Part shown: in pieces, positions 1 to 7,520 of the stretch
How positions within the stretch are numbered: position 1 is the stretch's first letter
How the letters are laid out: each line of letters opens with the position of its first letter
NCBI GenBank assembly: GCA_910589275.1
Contig: CAJUTH010000045.1
Coordinates: 1 to 26,021, forward strand
DNA length: 26,021 nt
Direction: 5' to 3'
Origin: an uncultured Dorea sp.
GTDB lineage: Bacteria > Bacillota > Clostridia > Lachnospirales > Lachnospiraceae
The notes under the pieces: generated by a model
Told to the model about the DNA's origin: nothing
The model's database searches: none
Seen by the model: the letters and a program-made list of their open reading frames with translations, nothing else
Translations under genes and position numbers: made by a program

Positions 1-72
1 TGACTCCACCGGGAATCGAACCCGGGTTACCGCCGTGAAAGGGCGATGTCTTAACCGCTTGACCATGGAGCC
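1..72 (-). tRNA. tRNA-Glu (anticodon TTC)
   Basis: The reverse complement folds as a cloverleaf. The acceptor stem is GGCTCCA against TGGAGTC with discriminator A, the T-arm carries GGTTCGATTCC, and the anticodon loop is CTTTCAC with anticodon TTC (plus-strand GAA at 37-39). The 3' end lies at the window edge, so I cannot see whether CCA is encoded. It is transcribed away from the pfl operon. Confidence 0.95.
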
Positions 73-109
73 GTATCTATGTCAACGCATTTCGCGGTGA
101 CCGTGTTTT

Positions 110-138
110 ATAATATCATAATTGATGTTTATTTGCAA
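110..138 (-). promoter_or_regulatory. Probable promoter of tRNA-Glu
   Basis: On the minus strand TTGCAA (133-138) and TATTAT (110-115) are separated by 17 bp. This places the transcription start about 30 bases before the tRNA. The -10 matches the consensus at five of six positions, the -35 at four. Confidence 0.45.
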
Positions 139-160
139 TACCTTTTTAAAAATTTCTTCC

Positions 161-189
161 TTGACACGATCTGTTCAGTATAGTATATT
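161..189 (+). promoter_or_regulatory. Sigma-A type promoter of the DUF3793-pfl operon
   Basis: TTGACA (161-166), a 17-bp spacer and TATATT (184-189) form a near-consensus promoter. Transcription should start at about 195-197, inside or next to the first dyad operator. The untranslated leader would be roughly 175 nt. Confidence 0.75.
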
Positions 190-197
190 GTTTGATG

Positions 198-250
198 AGT
201 TAGCTATATCTAACTTATTTCTTTGGATCGAAAGTTAGCGCCAACTAACC
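198..250. promoter_or_regulatory. Pair of dyad operators, AGTTAG-N6-CTAACT type
   Basis: Site 1 (198-215) is AGTTAG, six bases, CTAACT. Site 2 (233-250) is AGTTAG, six bases, CTAACC. Their centres are 35 bp apart, and site 1 covers the expected transcription start, which suits a repressor. The half-sites resemble those of DtxR/IdeR-family metalloregulators (TTAGG..CCTAA type). DUF3793 genes are often found with ferrous-iron transport (feo) genes, so iron control is my inference. No regulator gene for it is present in the window. Confidence 0.55.
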
Positions 251-369
251 ATAAAATGGATTAAATAGATAAAGACGTTATTTTCAAAAGAATATTTTTA
301 TTATAAATGGATGAAACTAAGTAGGCAGTATAATTTTATTTTAAATTTTCGAAGGGGAGTTGAAGTAAG

Positions 370-921
370 ATGGAAAAATATCTGGTGGAAAATTGTGCGC
401 CGACACTGGCCTGTCTAAAGACGGCAAATTTATTTTCCTATGTCTGTCTTTCGCCTTTGGAACTTGAAGCATATATTGCCTATTGGAACCAGCAGATGGA
501 AGGAAAAGGAATTTCCATGTGTGTGCTCAGGTATAGAGAACATACGGCGCTGATTTATGTGTATAGAGGAGAATTTCTAAGAAAGGATTTGGATAAACCG
601 GGAGTAAGAGAATTTCTGCGCGGATTTGGATATGAACATGCAGGAATAGGCTATATGCTTGGCAAACTAAAGGAACGTCTCGCAGAAGGATTGAATTTTC
701 CACATGAGATTGGTTTGTTTTTAGGATATCCATTGGGCGATGTAATCGGTTTTGTGGAGAATTCCGGAAAAAGTTATATCTATGCCGGCTGCTGGAAGGT
801 CTATTGCAATGCAGCGGAAGCAGTTCATACTTTTCAGAAGTTTAAGAAATGTACAGAGATTTATGTGCGTCTGTGGAGTCAGGGGAGAAGGAGCGTCTGG
901 CAGCTTACAGTAGCAGTTTAG
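370..921 (+). CDS. DUF3793 family protein
   Basis: This is a 183-aa soluble protein of unknown biochemical function. I recognise the family from the block FPHEIGLFLGYP at residues 110-121, the CWKVY motif at 141-145 and the usual C-terminus with KFKKCT and QLTVA, so it looks full length. A purine-rich site (AAGGGGAG, 352-359) lies about 10 bases before the ATG. Several conserved cysteines (9, 15, 26, 51, 141, 161) are present, but no recognised metal-binding motif. It is first in a likely operon with split pyruvate formate-lyase; 140 bp without a terminator separate it from pflB. Family members often sit near feoAB and flavodoxin genes in Clostridia, which with the upstream dyads suggests an iron-linked role. 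That role is inference. Confidence 0.8.
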   Translation: MEKYLVENCAPTLACLKTANLFSYVCLSPLELEAYIAYWNQQMEGKGISMCVLRYREHTALIYVYRGEFLRKDLDKPGVREFLRGFGYEHAGIGYMLGKLKERLAEGLNFPHEIGLFLGYPLGDVIGFVENSGKSYIYAGCWKVYCNAAEAVHTFQKFKKCTEIYVRLWSQGRRSVWQLTVAV

Positions 922-1061
922 AAAAAGCTAGTGTAAATCTTCTATCTGTTCGGTTGGATGCCCTAAGGAACATTCAACCCACCTATCGAATCGCAAGCGC
1001 ACAGATGGAAGAACTTGAAGTTCAGTATATTAGTATAACGAAATATAGTCAGGAGGAATTT

Positions 1062-3167
1062 ATGGTACAGGAATGGAATGGATTTGCGGATGGAGCATGG
1101 CAGAAAGAGATAAATGTTCGGGATTTTATACAGAGAAATTATACGCCTTATGAGGGTGATGAATCTTTTCTGACAGGGGCGAGCGATGCAACGAAAGAGT
1201 TATGGGCTAAGGTAATGGAGCTTTCAGAAGAAGAGAGAAAAAGGGGCGGTGTTTTGGACATGGATACGAAGGTGATATCCCAAATTTTGTCCCATGGTCC
1301 GGGCTATTTGGATAAGGAAAAAGAAAAAATTGTCGGTTTTCAGACGGATAAGCCTTTTAAACGGGCATTACAGCCTTATGGCGGCATCCGCATGGCAGTA
1401 AAGGCATGCGAAGAAAACGGATATCATGTTGATCCCGATATTGTGGATTTTTTTACGAAGCATAGGAAGACGCATAATGACGGCGTGTTTGATGCATATA
1501 CGCCGGAAATGCGCGCCTGCCGCTCCAGCCATATTATTACCGGGCTTCCGGATGCGTATGGCCGAGGACGGATCATTGGGGATTACAGGCGCGTTGCGCT
1601 GTATGGCGTTGATCGTTTGATTGAAGATAAGCAGAGGCAGAAGGATGGAACGAGGACTATTATGTATTCGGACGTGACTAGACAGAGAGAAGAGTTGTCC
1701 GAGCAAATTAAGGCGCTGAAAGAATTAAGGGAACTGGGAGAGATTTATGGATTTGATATTTCAAAACCGGCGAATAATGTGAAAGAAGCAATTCAGTGGC
1801 TGTATTTTGGATATTTGGCGGCTATCAAGGAACAGAATGGGGCGGCTATGTCTCTCGGAAGGACTTCTACGTTTCTTGATATCTACTCTGAGAGGGATTT
1901 GAAGAATGGAACGTTTACCGAGGAGGAGATTCAGGAATTTGTGGATCACTTTATTATGAAGCTGAGGCTGGTGAAGTTCGCTAGAACGCCGGAGTATAAC
2001 GCGCTGTTTTCTGGAGATCCTACATGGGTTACCGAATCAATTGGCGGAATGGGAAGCGATGGCCGCTCTATGGTAACGAAAATGTCCTTCCGCTATCTCC
2101 ATACGCTGTCTAATCTTGGTACGGCGCCTGAGCCAAATCTGACAGTATTATGGTCTGTGAAACTTCCTAAGAATTTTAAGAGGTACTGTGCAAAAACTTC
2201 GATTATGTCGTCTTCAATCCAATATGAAAATGATGATTTGATGCGAGTGTCTCACGGCGATGATTATGCGATTGCCTGCTGTGTATCTTCTATGCGCGTG
2301 GGTAAGGAAATGCAGTTTTTTGGCGCTAGGGCAAATTTAGCAAAATGCCTTCTGTATGCTATTAATGGCGGTGTGGATGAGATTTCAGGCAGACAGGTGG
2401 GGCCGAAATATCGTCCGGTTACGTCGGAATATTTGGAGTATGGGGAAGTTATGGAACGCTTTGACGATATGATGAAATGGCTGGCGCAGGTGTATGTGAA
2501 TACATTAAATATCATTCATTATATGCATGATAAATACTGCTATGAAAGAATCCAGATGGCGCTTCACGATAAACAGGTGACCCGGTGGTTTGCAACGGGT
2601 ATTGCGGGTCTTTCGGTAGTGGCGGATTCTTTGTCGGCAATTAAATACGCCAAAGTGAAGGTAATCCGGAATGAAAAGGGCATTGCGGTAGATTATAAAG
2701 TGGAGGGGGATTTTCCAAAATACGGAAATGATGACGACAGGGTGGATGAGATTGCCTATTATGTGGTGAAGGAATTTATGCATTATATTAAAGGAAATCA
2801 TACCTACCGGGGCGGAATTCCTACCACATCAATTCTTACAATTACGTCTAATGTGGTGTATGGAAAAAATACAGGCTCTACGCCGGATGGGAGAAAAGCG
2901 GGAGAAGCATTTGCACCAGGGGCAAATCCTATGCACAGAAGAGACAGCCGGGGTGCAGTGGCATCGTTAAGTTCTGTTTCAAAGCTTCCGTTTCAGGATG
3001 CGCAGGATGGGATTTCTAATACATTTTCCATTATTCCGGGCGCTCTCGGCAAAGAAGATCAAGTGATAATAAATGATATTAGTTTGGATGATCTGAGTTT
3101 TTCCATGCAGCCGGATTGTGCCTGCATGGATACAAATTTAACCGATGAAAGAGAACAGGAGAGATAA
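1062..3167 (+). CDS. pflB: Formate C-acetyltransferase (pyruvate formate-lyase), large part lacking the glycyl-radical domain
   Basis: The family converts pyruvate and CoA to acetyl-CoA and formate in the cytoplasm under anaerobic conditions. I chose ATG 1062 because AGGAGG (1051-1056) lies five bases upstream and the protein then begins with the family's typical WNGF..GAW. The reading frame stays open upstream to 849 and overlaps the DUF3793 gene. The protein is 701 aa. Its active-site pair is Cys406-Cys407 in IACCVSS, followed by QFFGARANLAK. The family's terminal glycyl-radical motif RVSGYAVNF is absent; the protein ends after a roughly 37-residue tail following GALGK that includes CAC and many acidic residues. 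That motif is encoded by the next gene, two bases further on. Together the two chains make a complete enzyme, with PflA as activase encoded third. A lone sequencing error would not readily explain the extra tail. Confidence 0.93.
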   Translation: MVQEWNGFADGAWQKEINVRDFIQRNYTPYEGDESFLTGASDATKELWAKVMELSEEERKRGGVLDMDTKVISQILSHGPGYLDKEKEKIVGFQTDKPFKRALQPYGGIRMAVKACEENGYHVDPDIVDFFTKHRKTHNDGVFDAYTPEMRACRSSHIITGLPDAYGRGRIIGDYRRVALYGVDRLIEDKQRQKDGTRTIMYSDVTRQREELSEQIKALKELRELGEIYGFDISKPANNVKEAIQWLYFGYLAAIKEQNGAAMSLGRTSTFLDIYSERDLKNGTFTEEEIQEFVDHFIMKLRLVKFARTPEYNALFSGDPTWVTESIGGMGSDGRSMVTKMSFRYLHTLSNLGTAPEPNLTVLWSVKLPKNFKRYCAKTSIMSSSIQYENDDLMRVSHGDDYAIACCVSSMRVGKEMQFFGARANLAKCLLYAINGGVDEISGRQVGPKYRPVTSEYLEYGEVMERFDDMMKWLAQVYVNTLNIIHYMHDKYCYERIQMALHDKQVTRWFATGIAGLSVVADSLSAIKYAKVKVIRNEKGIAVDYKVEGDFPKYGNDDDRVDEIAYYVVKEFMHYIKGNHTYRGGIPTTSILTITSNVVYGKNTGSTPDGRKAGEAFAPGANPMHRRDSRGAVASLSSVSKLPFQDAQDGISNTFSIIPGALGKEDQVIINDISLDDLSFSMQPDCACMDTNLTDEREQER

Positions 3168-3169
3168 TT

Positions 3170-3412
3170 ATGAATATCAGTGACGCACAGATTGACAATT
3201 TGGTAAATCTTTTGGATGGTTATGCGGAGAAGGGCGGACATCATCTGAATATTAATGTTTTTACAAAAGAGAAGCTTTTGGATGCCCAATCCCATCCGGA
3301 AAAGTATCCTCAGCTTACGGTCCGTGTATCCGGTTATGCTGTGAATTTCAATAAATTAACAAAAGAACAACAGGATGAGGTGATATCAAGGACCTTCCAT
3401 GAAGGGTTGTAG
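3170..3412 (+). CDS. Separate glycyl-radical domain of pyruvate formate-lyase (GrcA-like)
   Basis: This 80-aa protein matches the C-terminal domain of pyruvate formate-lyase: DNLVNLLDGY, GGHHLNINVF, HPEKYPQLT and RVSGYAVNF, with Gly55 as the predicted radical site. The ATG lies two bases after the pflB stop and in a different frame, with its own AGGAGA (3157-3162) seven bases upstream. That favours a real gene over a sequencing frameshift. Autonomous glycyl-radical proteins (GrcA/YfiD in E. coli, Y06I in phage T4) are known as spare parts that repair an oxygen-cleaved PFL. Here the large subunit has no such domain, so this chain is probably a required subunit rather than a spare. It is shorter than E. 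coli GrcA and starts almost at the domain edge. Confidence 0.88.
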   Translation: MNISDAQIDNLVNLLDGYAEKGGHHLNINVFTKEKLLDAQSHPEKYPQLTVRVSGYAVNFNKLTKEQQDEVISRTFHEGL

Positions 3413-3419
3413 GAGAAGC

Positions 3420-4175
3420 ATGGCGAAAGAAAAAAGAACAGGGCGTATTCACTCTGTAGAAAGCTTCGGAACCGTGGATGGTCCCGGAGTCCGTATGGTT
3501 ATCTTTTTTCAAGGCTGTCCTATGAGGTGCCTTTACTGTCATAACCCGGATAGCTGGGAAATTCAAGGTGGAATAGAAATGACTGTGGAGGAACTTTTGA
3601 ACCAATTTGAAAGGAACAGGACATTTTACCGAAATGGCGGGATTACGGCCAGCGGCGGAGAACCGCTGGTGCAGATGGAATTTTTGACGGCTCTGTTTGA
3701 AGAGGCGAAGAGCAGGGAGATTCACACGTGTCTGGACACATCTGGAATTTTATATAAGAAAGAACGAAACGACGAGTTTGAGCGGCTGTTTTCAGTGACG
3801 GACTTGGTGCTTCTGGATATCAAGCACAGTGGTATAGAAGGTCATAAAGAGCTTACCGGATGGGAGCAGCCTCCGGTACTAGCATTTGCCAATGCTCTTG
3901 AAAGAACGGGAACGCCGATGATTGTCAGGCATGTTGTCGTGCCGGGCATCACAGACGGGGAAGAAGAGCTTCGGGAAGTAGGCCGTTTAATAGGAAGGTT
4001 TTACAATCTGGCCGGTCTGGAGACTTTGCCTTACCATACAATGGGGGTAAATAAATATAAGACTCTGGGACGAAATTATCCGTTAGAAGGAATTCCTGAT
4101 ATGAAACCAGAAAAAGCAAAAGCGGCAAAAGAAATTATATTGGAAGCAATAAGGGAAAGCAGGAGGAATTTTTGA
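3420..4175 (+). CDS. pflA: Pyruvate formate-lyase-activating enzyme (radical SAM)
   Basis: The 251-aa enzyme uses S-adenosylmethionine and a [4Fe-4S] cluster to place the radical on the PFL glycine. The cluster motif is C33-x3-C37-x2-C40 (QGCPMRCLYC). It is preceded by the family's GRIHSVESFGTVDGPG, and ASGGEPL is the radical-SAM GGE motif. I chose ATG 3420 because the conserved N-terminus begins there and AGGAG (3411-3415) lies just upstream, though the spacing is short. An ATG at 3399 would overlap the previous gene and add seven residues. The gene follows the radical-domain gene by seven bases, so the three pfl genes are surely cotranscribed. Its substrate here would be the separate 80-aa domain, probably bound to PflB. 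The last codons lie inside a terminator hairpin. Confidence 0.94.
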   Translation: MAKEKRTGRIHSVESFGTVDGPGVRMVIFFQGCPMRCLYCHNPDSWEIQGGIEMTVEELLNQFERNRTFYRNGGITASGGEPLVQMEFLTALFEEAKSREIHTCLDTSGILYKKERNDEFERLFSVTDLVLLDIKHSGIEGHKELTGWEQPPVLAFANALERTGTPMIVRHVVVPGITDGEEELREVGRLIGRFYNLAGLETLPYHTMGVNKYKTLGRNYPLEGIPDMKPEKAKAAKEIILEAIRESRRNF

Positions 4176-4191
4176 AAATTTCTCCTTTTTT
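4161..4191 (+). terminator. Rho-independent terminator of the pfl operon
   Basis: An 11-bp stem (4161-4171 with 4176-4186, one G-U pair) encloses a four-base loop and is followed by five T. The 5' arm includes the last pflA codons, and the TGA stop (4173-4175) falls in the loop. Confidence 0.8.
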
Positions 4192-4213
4192 CATGGTATC
4201 AGAGAGGGCGATG

Positions 4214-4222
4214 TGCTACAAT
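4214..4222 (+). promoter_or_regulatory. Possible extended -10 promoter of xpt
   Basis: TG-C-TACAAT is an extended -10 element located just after the pfl terminator. No convincing -35 lies 17 bp upstream. The leader to the xpt start would be about 60 nt, too short for a purine riboswitch aptamer plus expression platform, and I see no such aptamer. Confidence 0.4.
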
Positions 4223-4286
4223 GTTTCTGGTTTGTAAGAATATAGATGATTTTTGTGTAAATTATGATTCAAAAGAGGAAAAGGCA

Positions 4287-4886
4287 ATGAATTTTTTGGA
4301 AGAACGGATTGTTAGAGACGGGATGATAAAAGAAGGGAATGTGCTGAAGGTAGACAGTTTTTTGAACCATCAGATGGATATCGCTTTATTTGATGAGATA
4401 GGGCGGGAATTTAAAGAACGGTTTAAGGATAAGAAAATTAATAAGATATTAACTATTGAAGCGTCGGGAATTGGAATTGCCGCGGTTGCTGCGATACATT
4501 TTAAAGTTCCGGTGGTGTTTGCGAAAAAGGCAAAGAGCATTAATCTGGAGGGTGAAATGTATGTGGCGGAAGTAGAGTCATTTACACACAAAACAAGAAA
4601 TCAGGTAATCGTTTCAAAAAAGTTTCTGAATAAAGAGGACAAAGTACTGATTATTGATGATTTTCTTGCAAATGGCTGTGCCCTTCAGGGGCTGATTCAG
4701 ATTGTGCAGTCGGCAGGCGCGGCAGTTGAGGGGATCGGTATTGCGATAGAAAAGGGATTTCAGCCGGGCGGACAGATTATTCGTAATCTTGGGTATCAGT
4801 TGGAGTCTCTGGCAATTGTAGACGCCATGGATCCGGTAACCGGAGAGATATCTTTCCGCAGGAATTGCGGCGCAATTTTAGAATGA
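4287..4886 (+). CDS. xpt: Xanthine phosphoribosyltransferase
   Basis: The enzyme salvages xanthine (some members also guanine) to the nucleotide using PRPP in the cytoplasm. The 199-aa length fits the family (about 190-195 aa). The PRPP-binding loop is VLIIDDFLANGCA at residues 120-132. The N-terminus MNFLEERIVRDG is the usual one, so I chose ATG 4287. GAGG (4275-4278) lies upstream at good spacing. The frame is open back to 4221, but those extra 22 residues do not look like the family. It is followed after 33 bases by an ABC-class ATPase gene, with no terminator between, so the two are probably cotranscribed. Many Firmicute xpt genes are governed by a purine riboswitch, which I do not find here. 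Confidence 0.92.
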   Translation: MNFLEERIVRDGMIKEGNVLKVDSFLNHQMDIALFDEIGREFKERFKDKKINKILTIEASGIGIAAVAAIHFKVPVVFAKKAKSINLEGEMYVAEVESFTHKTRNQVIVSKKFLNKEDKVLIIDDFLANGCALQGLIQIVQSAGAAVEGIGIAIEKGFQPGGQIIRNLGYQLESLAIVDAMDPVTGEISFRRNCGAILE

Positions 4887-4919
4887 ATTTGAGACTAGAC
4901 AGAAAGAAGGAGTAAGAAG

Positions 4920-6623
4920 ATGAACACAGACAGACAGTTACGGGCAGAATTGGAACGGATTCATAGGAAAAGCTATCCGGCATATAAAGATCTGCGGGGG
5001 AGTTACCAGTTTCCGGGATATATTCTGCATATTGACCATGTACAGGGGGACCCATTTGCGGCGCCGTCTAAGGTGAGCGTAGAGGTATCGCAGAAAACAG
5101 CGCTGTTTCCGGCGGAATTATTTGCACAAAAACATATGAGAATTGCGCTTCAGGATTATCTGAACCGAGAATTTGCAAAATGTATGTCTGATTATATGTT
5201 TCAGGCGAAAGGTTCAGGAAAAAGCGGACTGATGAGTATTTCAAGATGCGGGCAGCAGGTGCTGGAGCGGACTGCCCTTGAGATGAATGAAAAAAGGGTT
5301 TTGGTACGGTTTGAGGTAGGGTTTCCGGCCAATGGGCGAAGCATTAATTCACCGGAGCTGGAGAAGATACTCTTCAGATTTGTGCCTGAGTGTGTAAAGA
5401 AATCTCTTTATTATAAAAATCTGGACGCAGAAAAGATTCTCAGAGTTGTTAATCTGGCGGATGACCAGCAGGCAATCCGGGATGAACTTCAAAAAAGAGA
5501 TTTGGCGGCGTTTGTTGCAAACGGCGCTATCCTGCCGAGAGAGAGCGGAGTTTCGGATAAGCCGATGAGGGGGGCGATTGCATTTGAAAGTCCGAAGTCT
5601 ATGGAAGTGGAGCTTGTTCTGCCGCATAAAGGAAAGATAAAAGGGATGGGGATACCAAGAGGAATTACGCTGATTGTAGGAGGCGGATATCATGGTAAGT
5701 CAACGCTGCTAAAGGCATTGGAGCTAGGCGTGTATAACCACATCGAAGGAGATGGAAGAGAATATGTGATTACGGATGATACGGCTGTTAAAATCCGTGC
5801 GGAGGATGGCCGTGCGGTGTCGCATGTAAATATTTCGCCATTTATCAATCATCTGCCGAATGGCAAGGATACGATAGATTTTTCTACCGAAGATGCCAGC
5901 GGTTCTACTTCTCAGGCAGCGAATGTGGTAGAGGCGGTAGATTCCGGAGCGAAGACGCTGTTGATTGACGAAGATACTTCTGCAACGAATTTTATGGTAA
6001 GAGACGCGCTGATGCAGTCGGTGATTGCTAAGGAAAAGGAGCCGATCACACCATTTATTGATCAGGCGAGACATCTGTATCATCAGCAGGGTGTTTCAGT
6101 GATTTTGGTTGCAGGCAGTTCCGGAGCCTATTTTTACATTGCTGATAAAATACTTCAGATGGATACTTACCGTGCTTTGGATATTACGGAACAAGTTAAG
6201 GAAATCTGTCCGGATTGTGAAAGACAGGCAGAAAAGACAGAATCTGTGAGGGAGGCATGGAAACAGACGGGACGTATGCTTCGCGTTGGCCGGATTGAGA
6301 AAAAGCATGACCAGATTAAGGTTAAGCAGTTTGGTAAAGATAGTTTTTCTATCGGCAGAGATACGGTGGAATTAAAATATGTGGAGCAGATAGCAGACAG
6401 CGAGCAGACAACGACTCTCAGCCATGTGATGAAATATGCGGCAGAACAGTTGGAGAAAAATCCAAGGCAGGAAATCGGCAGGATTTTAGAGCATATATGC
6501 CAGAGGATGGAAAAGGAAGGACCGGGAGCTTTGTGCAGAGGAAGTGTACCGGGCAATCTTGCAGAGGTACGCAGGCAGGAAATTTATGCATGTATCAACC
6601 GTTACCGGGGATTTAGAAGGTAA
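4920..6623 (+). CDS. Predicted ATPase of the ABC class (COG3044 / ABC_ATPase family)
   Basis: This 567-aa cytoplasmic protein has one P-loop ATPase core. The Walker A motif is GGGYHGKST at residues 254-262, an ABC-like signature region ASGSTSQAANV lies at 326-336, and Walker B LLIDEDTSATNF at 347-358. The N-terminal 240 residues are a family-specific domain, and residues after 430 form the C-terminal domain. The only characterised relative I recall is trypanosome MRB1590, a toroidal ATPase tied to RNA editing. The bacterial role is unknown, though nucleic-acid binding is suspected. ATG 4920 has AAGGAG (4907-4912) at ideal spacing. There is no membrane segment and no partner permease, so it is not a transporter. 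Linkage to xpt may be incidental. Confidence 0.85.
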   Translation: MNTDRQLRAELERIHRKSYPAYKDLRGSYQFPGYILHIDHVQGDPFAAPSKVSVEVSQKTALFPAELFAQKHMRIALQDYLNREFAKCMSDYMFQAKGSGKSGLMSISRCGQQVLERTALEMNEKRVLVRFEVGFPANGRSINSPELEKILFRFVPECVKKSLYYKNLDAEKILRVVNLADDQQAIRDELQKRDLAAFVANGAILPRESGVSDKPMRGAIAFESPKSMEVELVLPHKGKIKGMGIPRGITLIVGGGYHGKSTLLKALELGVYNHIEGDGREYVITDDTAVKIRAEDGRAVSHVNISPFINHLPNGKDTIDFSTEDASGSTSQAANVVEAVDSGAKTLLIDEDTSATNFMVRDALMQSVIAKEKEPITPFIDQARHLYHQQGVSVILVAGSSGAYFYIADKILQMDTYRALDITEQVKEICPDCERQAEKTESVREAWKQTGRMLRVGRIEKKHDQIKVKQFGKDSFSIGRDTVELKYVEQIADSEQTTTLSHVMKYAAEQLEKNPRQEIGRILEHICQRMEKEGPGALCRGSVPGNLAEVRRQEIYACINRYRGFRR

Positions 6624-6648
6624 GAGATAGGGATGGAATAGATAAATG

Positions 6649-6680
6649 AAAGCTCCGGAGGCATATGCTTTCGGAGCTTT
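6649..6680. terminator. Hairpin terminator between convergent genes
   Basis: AAAGCTCCG (6649-6657) pairs with CGGAGCTTT (6672-6680), and the stem extends through GAGGC/GCTTT to an ATAT loop. It lies between two convergent genes. The T run is short (TTTGTGG), so efficiency is uncertain; it could serve both strands. Confidence 0.6.
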
Positions 6681-6698
6681 GTGGTGATATAGAATATT

Positions 6699-7217
6699 TT
6701 AGCTGTTTCTGACGATTTTTCCAATTAGACGTTGCTTGGCGCTTCGGAGTTTTGTGATATAACGACTGGTATATAATGTGCCCGTAAGAAGGACTCCGAG
6801 TACAAGGCCCAGTGAGAAGCCAGCAATATTCTCATAAATTCCGACAGAGGTCAAGCCCCGTATATCCAGAAACATATAAATAATAAAGGCAAGGACGCCC
6901 AGAATAAACAAAAGGTTCAATCTTCTGGACAAGGTCATTTTTTCAGTATTGCTGTAATCTGCGACTTTTAGCAAAGTGTTCTGTGTTTTTTTCTCAATCA
7001 TATCATTTTTCCTTTCTCCATCTAATAATTCTTCTATGCTGACATCGTAATAATTAGCAATTTCAATTACTATATCGAAGTCTGGCATGGTTACGCCATT
7101 TTCCCAGCGGGAGACGCTTCGGTTGGATACTCCGAGTATTTCGGAAAGCTGTTCTTGTGTCAGTCCTCTTTCTTTGCGGAGCTTTTTAAGAAATAGGCCT
7201 GTTTTTTTCTGATCCAT
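6699..7217 (-). CDS. XRE-family HTH regulator with two membrane segments
   Basis: This is a 172-aa protein. Residues 6-65 are a Cro/C1-type helix-turn-helix (RKERGLTQEQLSEILGVSN then RSVSRWENG), the typical N-terminus of small Firmicute regulators. Residues 100-117 and 130-149 are hydrophobic helices, so the DNA-binding part would be tethered to the inner face of the membrane. A basic C-terminal tail follows. The start at 7217 is supported by AGGAGGG on the minus strand about nine bases upstream. It stands alone, convergent with the ATPase gene. A weak promoter (minus-strand TTGTGT, 17 bp, TAATAT at 7279-7251) may drive it. Its target genes cannot be told from the sequence. Confidence 0.82.
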   Translation of the reverse strand: MDQKKTGLFLKKLRKERGLTQEQLSEILGVSNRSVSRWENGVTMPDFDIVIEIANYYDVSIEELLDGERKNDMIEKKTQNTLLKVADYSNTEKMTLSRRLNLLFILGVLAFIIYMFLDIRGLTSVGIYENIAGFSLGLVLGVLLTGTLYTSRYITKLRSAKQRLIGKIVRNS

Positions 7218-7324
7218 GTAATTTATCCCTCCTTTTAGGAAAAGAATAGCATATTAGGTAAAAAAATAACACGACACAAAATGAGAATAGATGAAATTCA
7301 TGCGGCAAATGGGAACAAATGGGT

Positions 7325-7379
7325 TCAATTGAAAAAAATTGAAATGTATATGTCAATTGAAAAAAATTGAAATGTATAT
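7325..7379 (+). repeat. Two tandem copies of a 27-28 bp A-rich repeat
   Basis: The units at 7325-7351 and 7353-7379 are identical over 27 bases. Each begins TCAATTG, runs through an A7 tract and ends AATGTATAT. The second copy runs straight into the -35 hexamer of the tRNA-Arg promoter. The A-tracts, one 28-bp period apart, suggest bent DNA upstream of the promoter (an UP-element-like role), but this is inference. Confidence 0.85.
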
Positions 7380-7407
7380 TGACAAATGAATGGTGATAGG
7401 ATAAAAT
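7379..7407 (+). promoter_or_regulatory. Promoter of tRNA-Arg
   Basis: A consensus TTGACA (7379-7384), a 17-bp spacer and TAAAAT (7402-7407) place the start about 28 bases before the tRNA. Confidence 0.75.
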
Positions 7408-7440
7408 ATTAGTTGCTGTAGATAAGTAGTTTGTAAATAT

Positions 7441-7514
7441 GTGGGCGTAGCTCAGCTGGATAGAGCGTTTGGCTACGGACCAAAAGGTCGGGGGTTCGAA
7501 TCCTCTCGCCCACG
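7441..7514 (+). tRNA. tRNA-Arg (anticodon ACG)
   Basis: The cloverleaf has the acceptor stem GTGGGCG/CGCCCAC with discriminator G, the D-arm GCTCAGCTGGATAGAGC, the anticodon loop CTACGGA with ACG at 7475-7477, and the T-arm GGTTCGAATCC. CCA is not encoded (CTA follows). The first anticodon A would be read as inosine after editing by TadA. Confidence 0.96.
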
Positions 7515-7520
7515 CTATGA

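Noticed and set aside
849..1061. N-terminal extension of pflB starting at ATG 849
   Set aside because: It overlaps the DUF3793 gene by 73 bases, has no family similarity, and ATG 1062 has a strong ribosome site and the typical N-terminus.
4176..4286. Purine riboswitch before xpt
   Set aside because: The space after the pfl terminator is under 100 bases and shows none of the conserved purine-aptamer segments.
7441..7514. tRNA-Arg as a phage or island attachment site
   Set aside because: No integrase gene and no direct repeat of the tRNA 3' end occur in the window.
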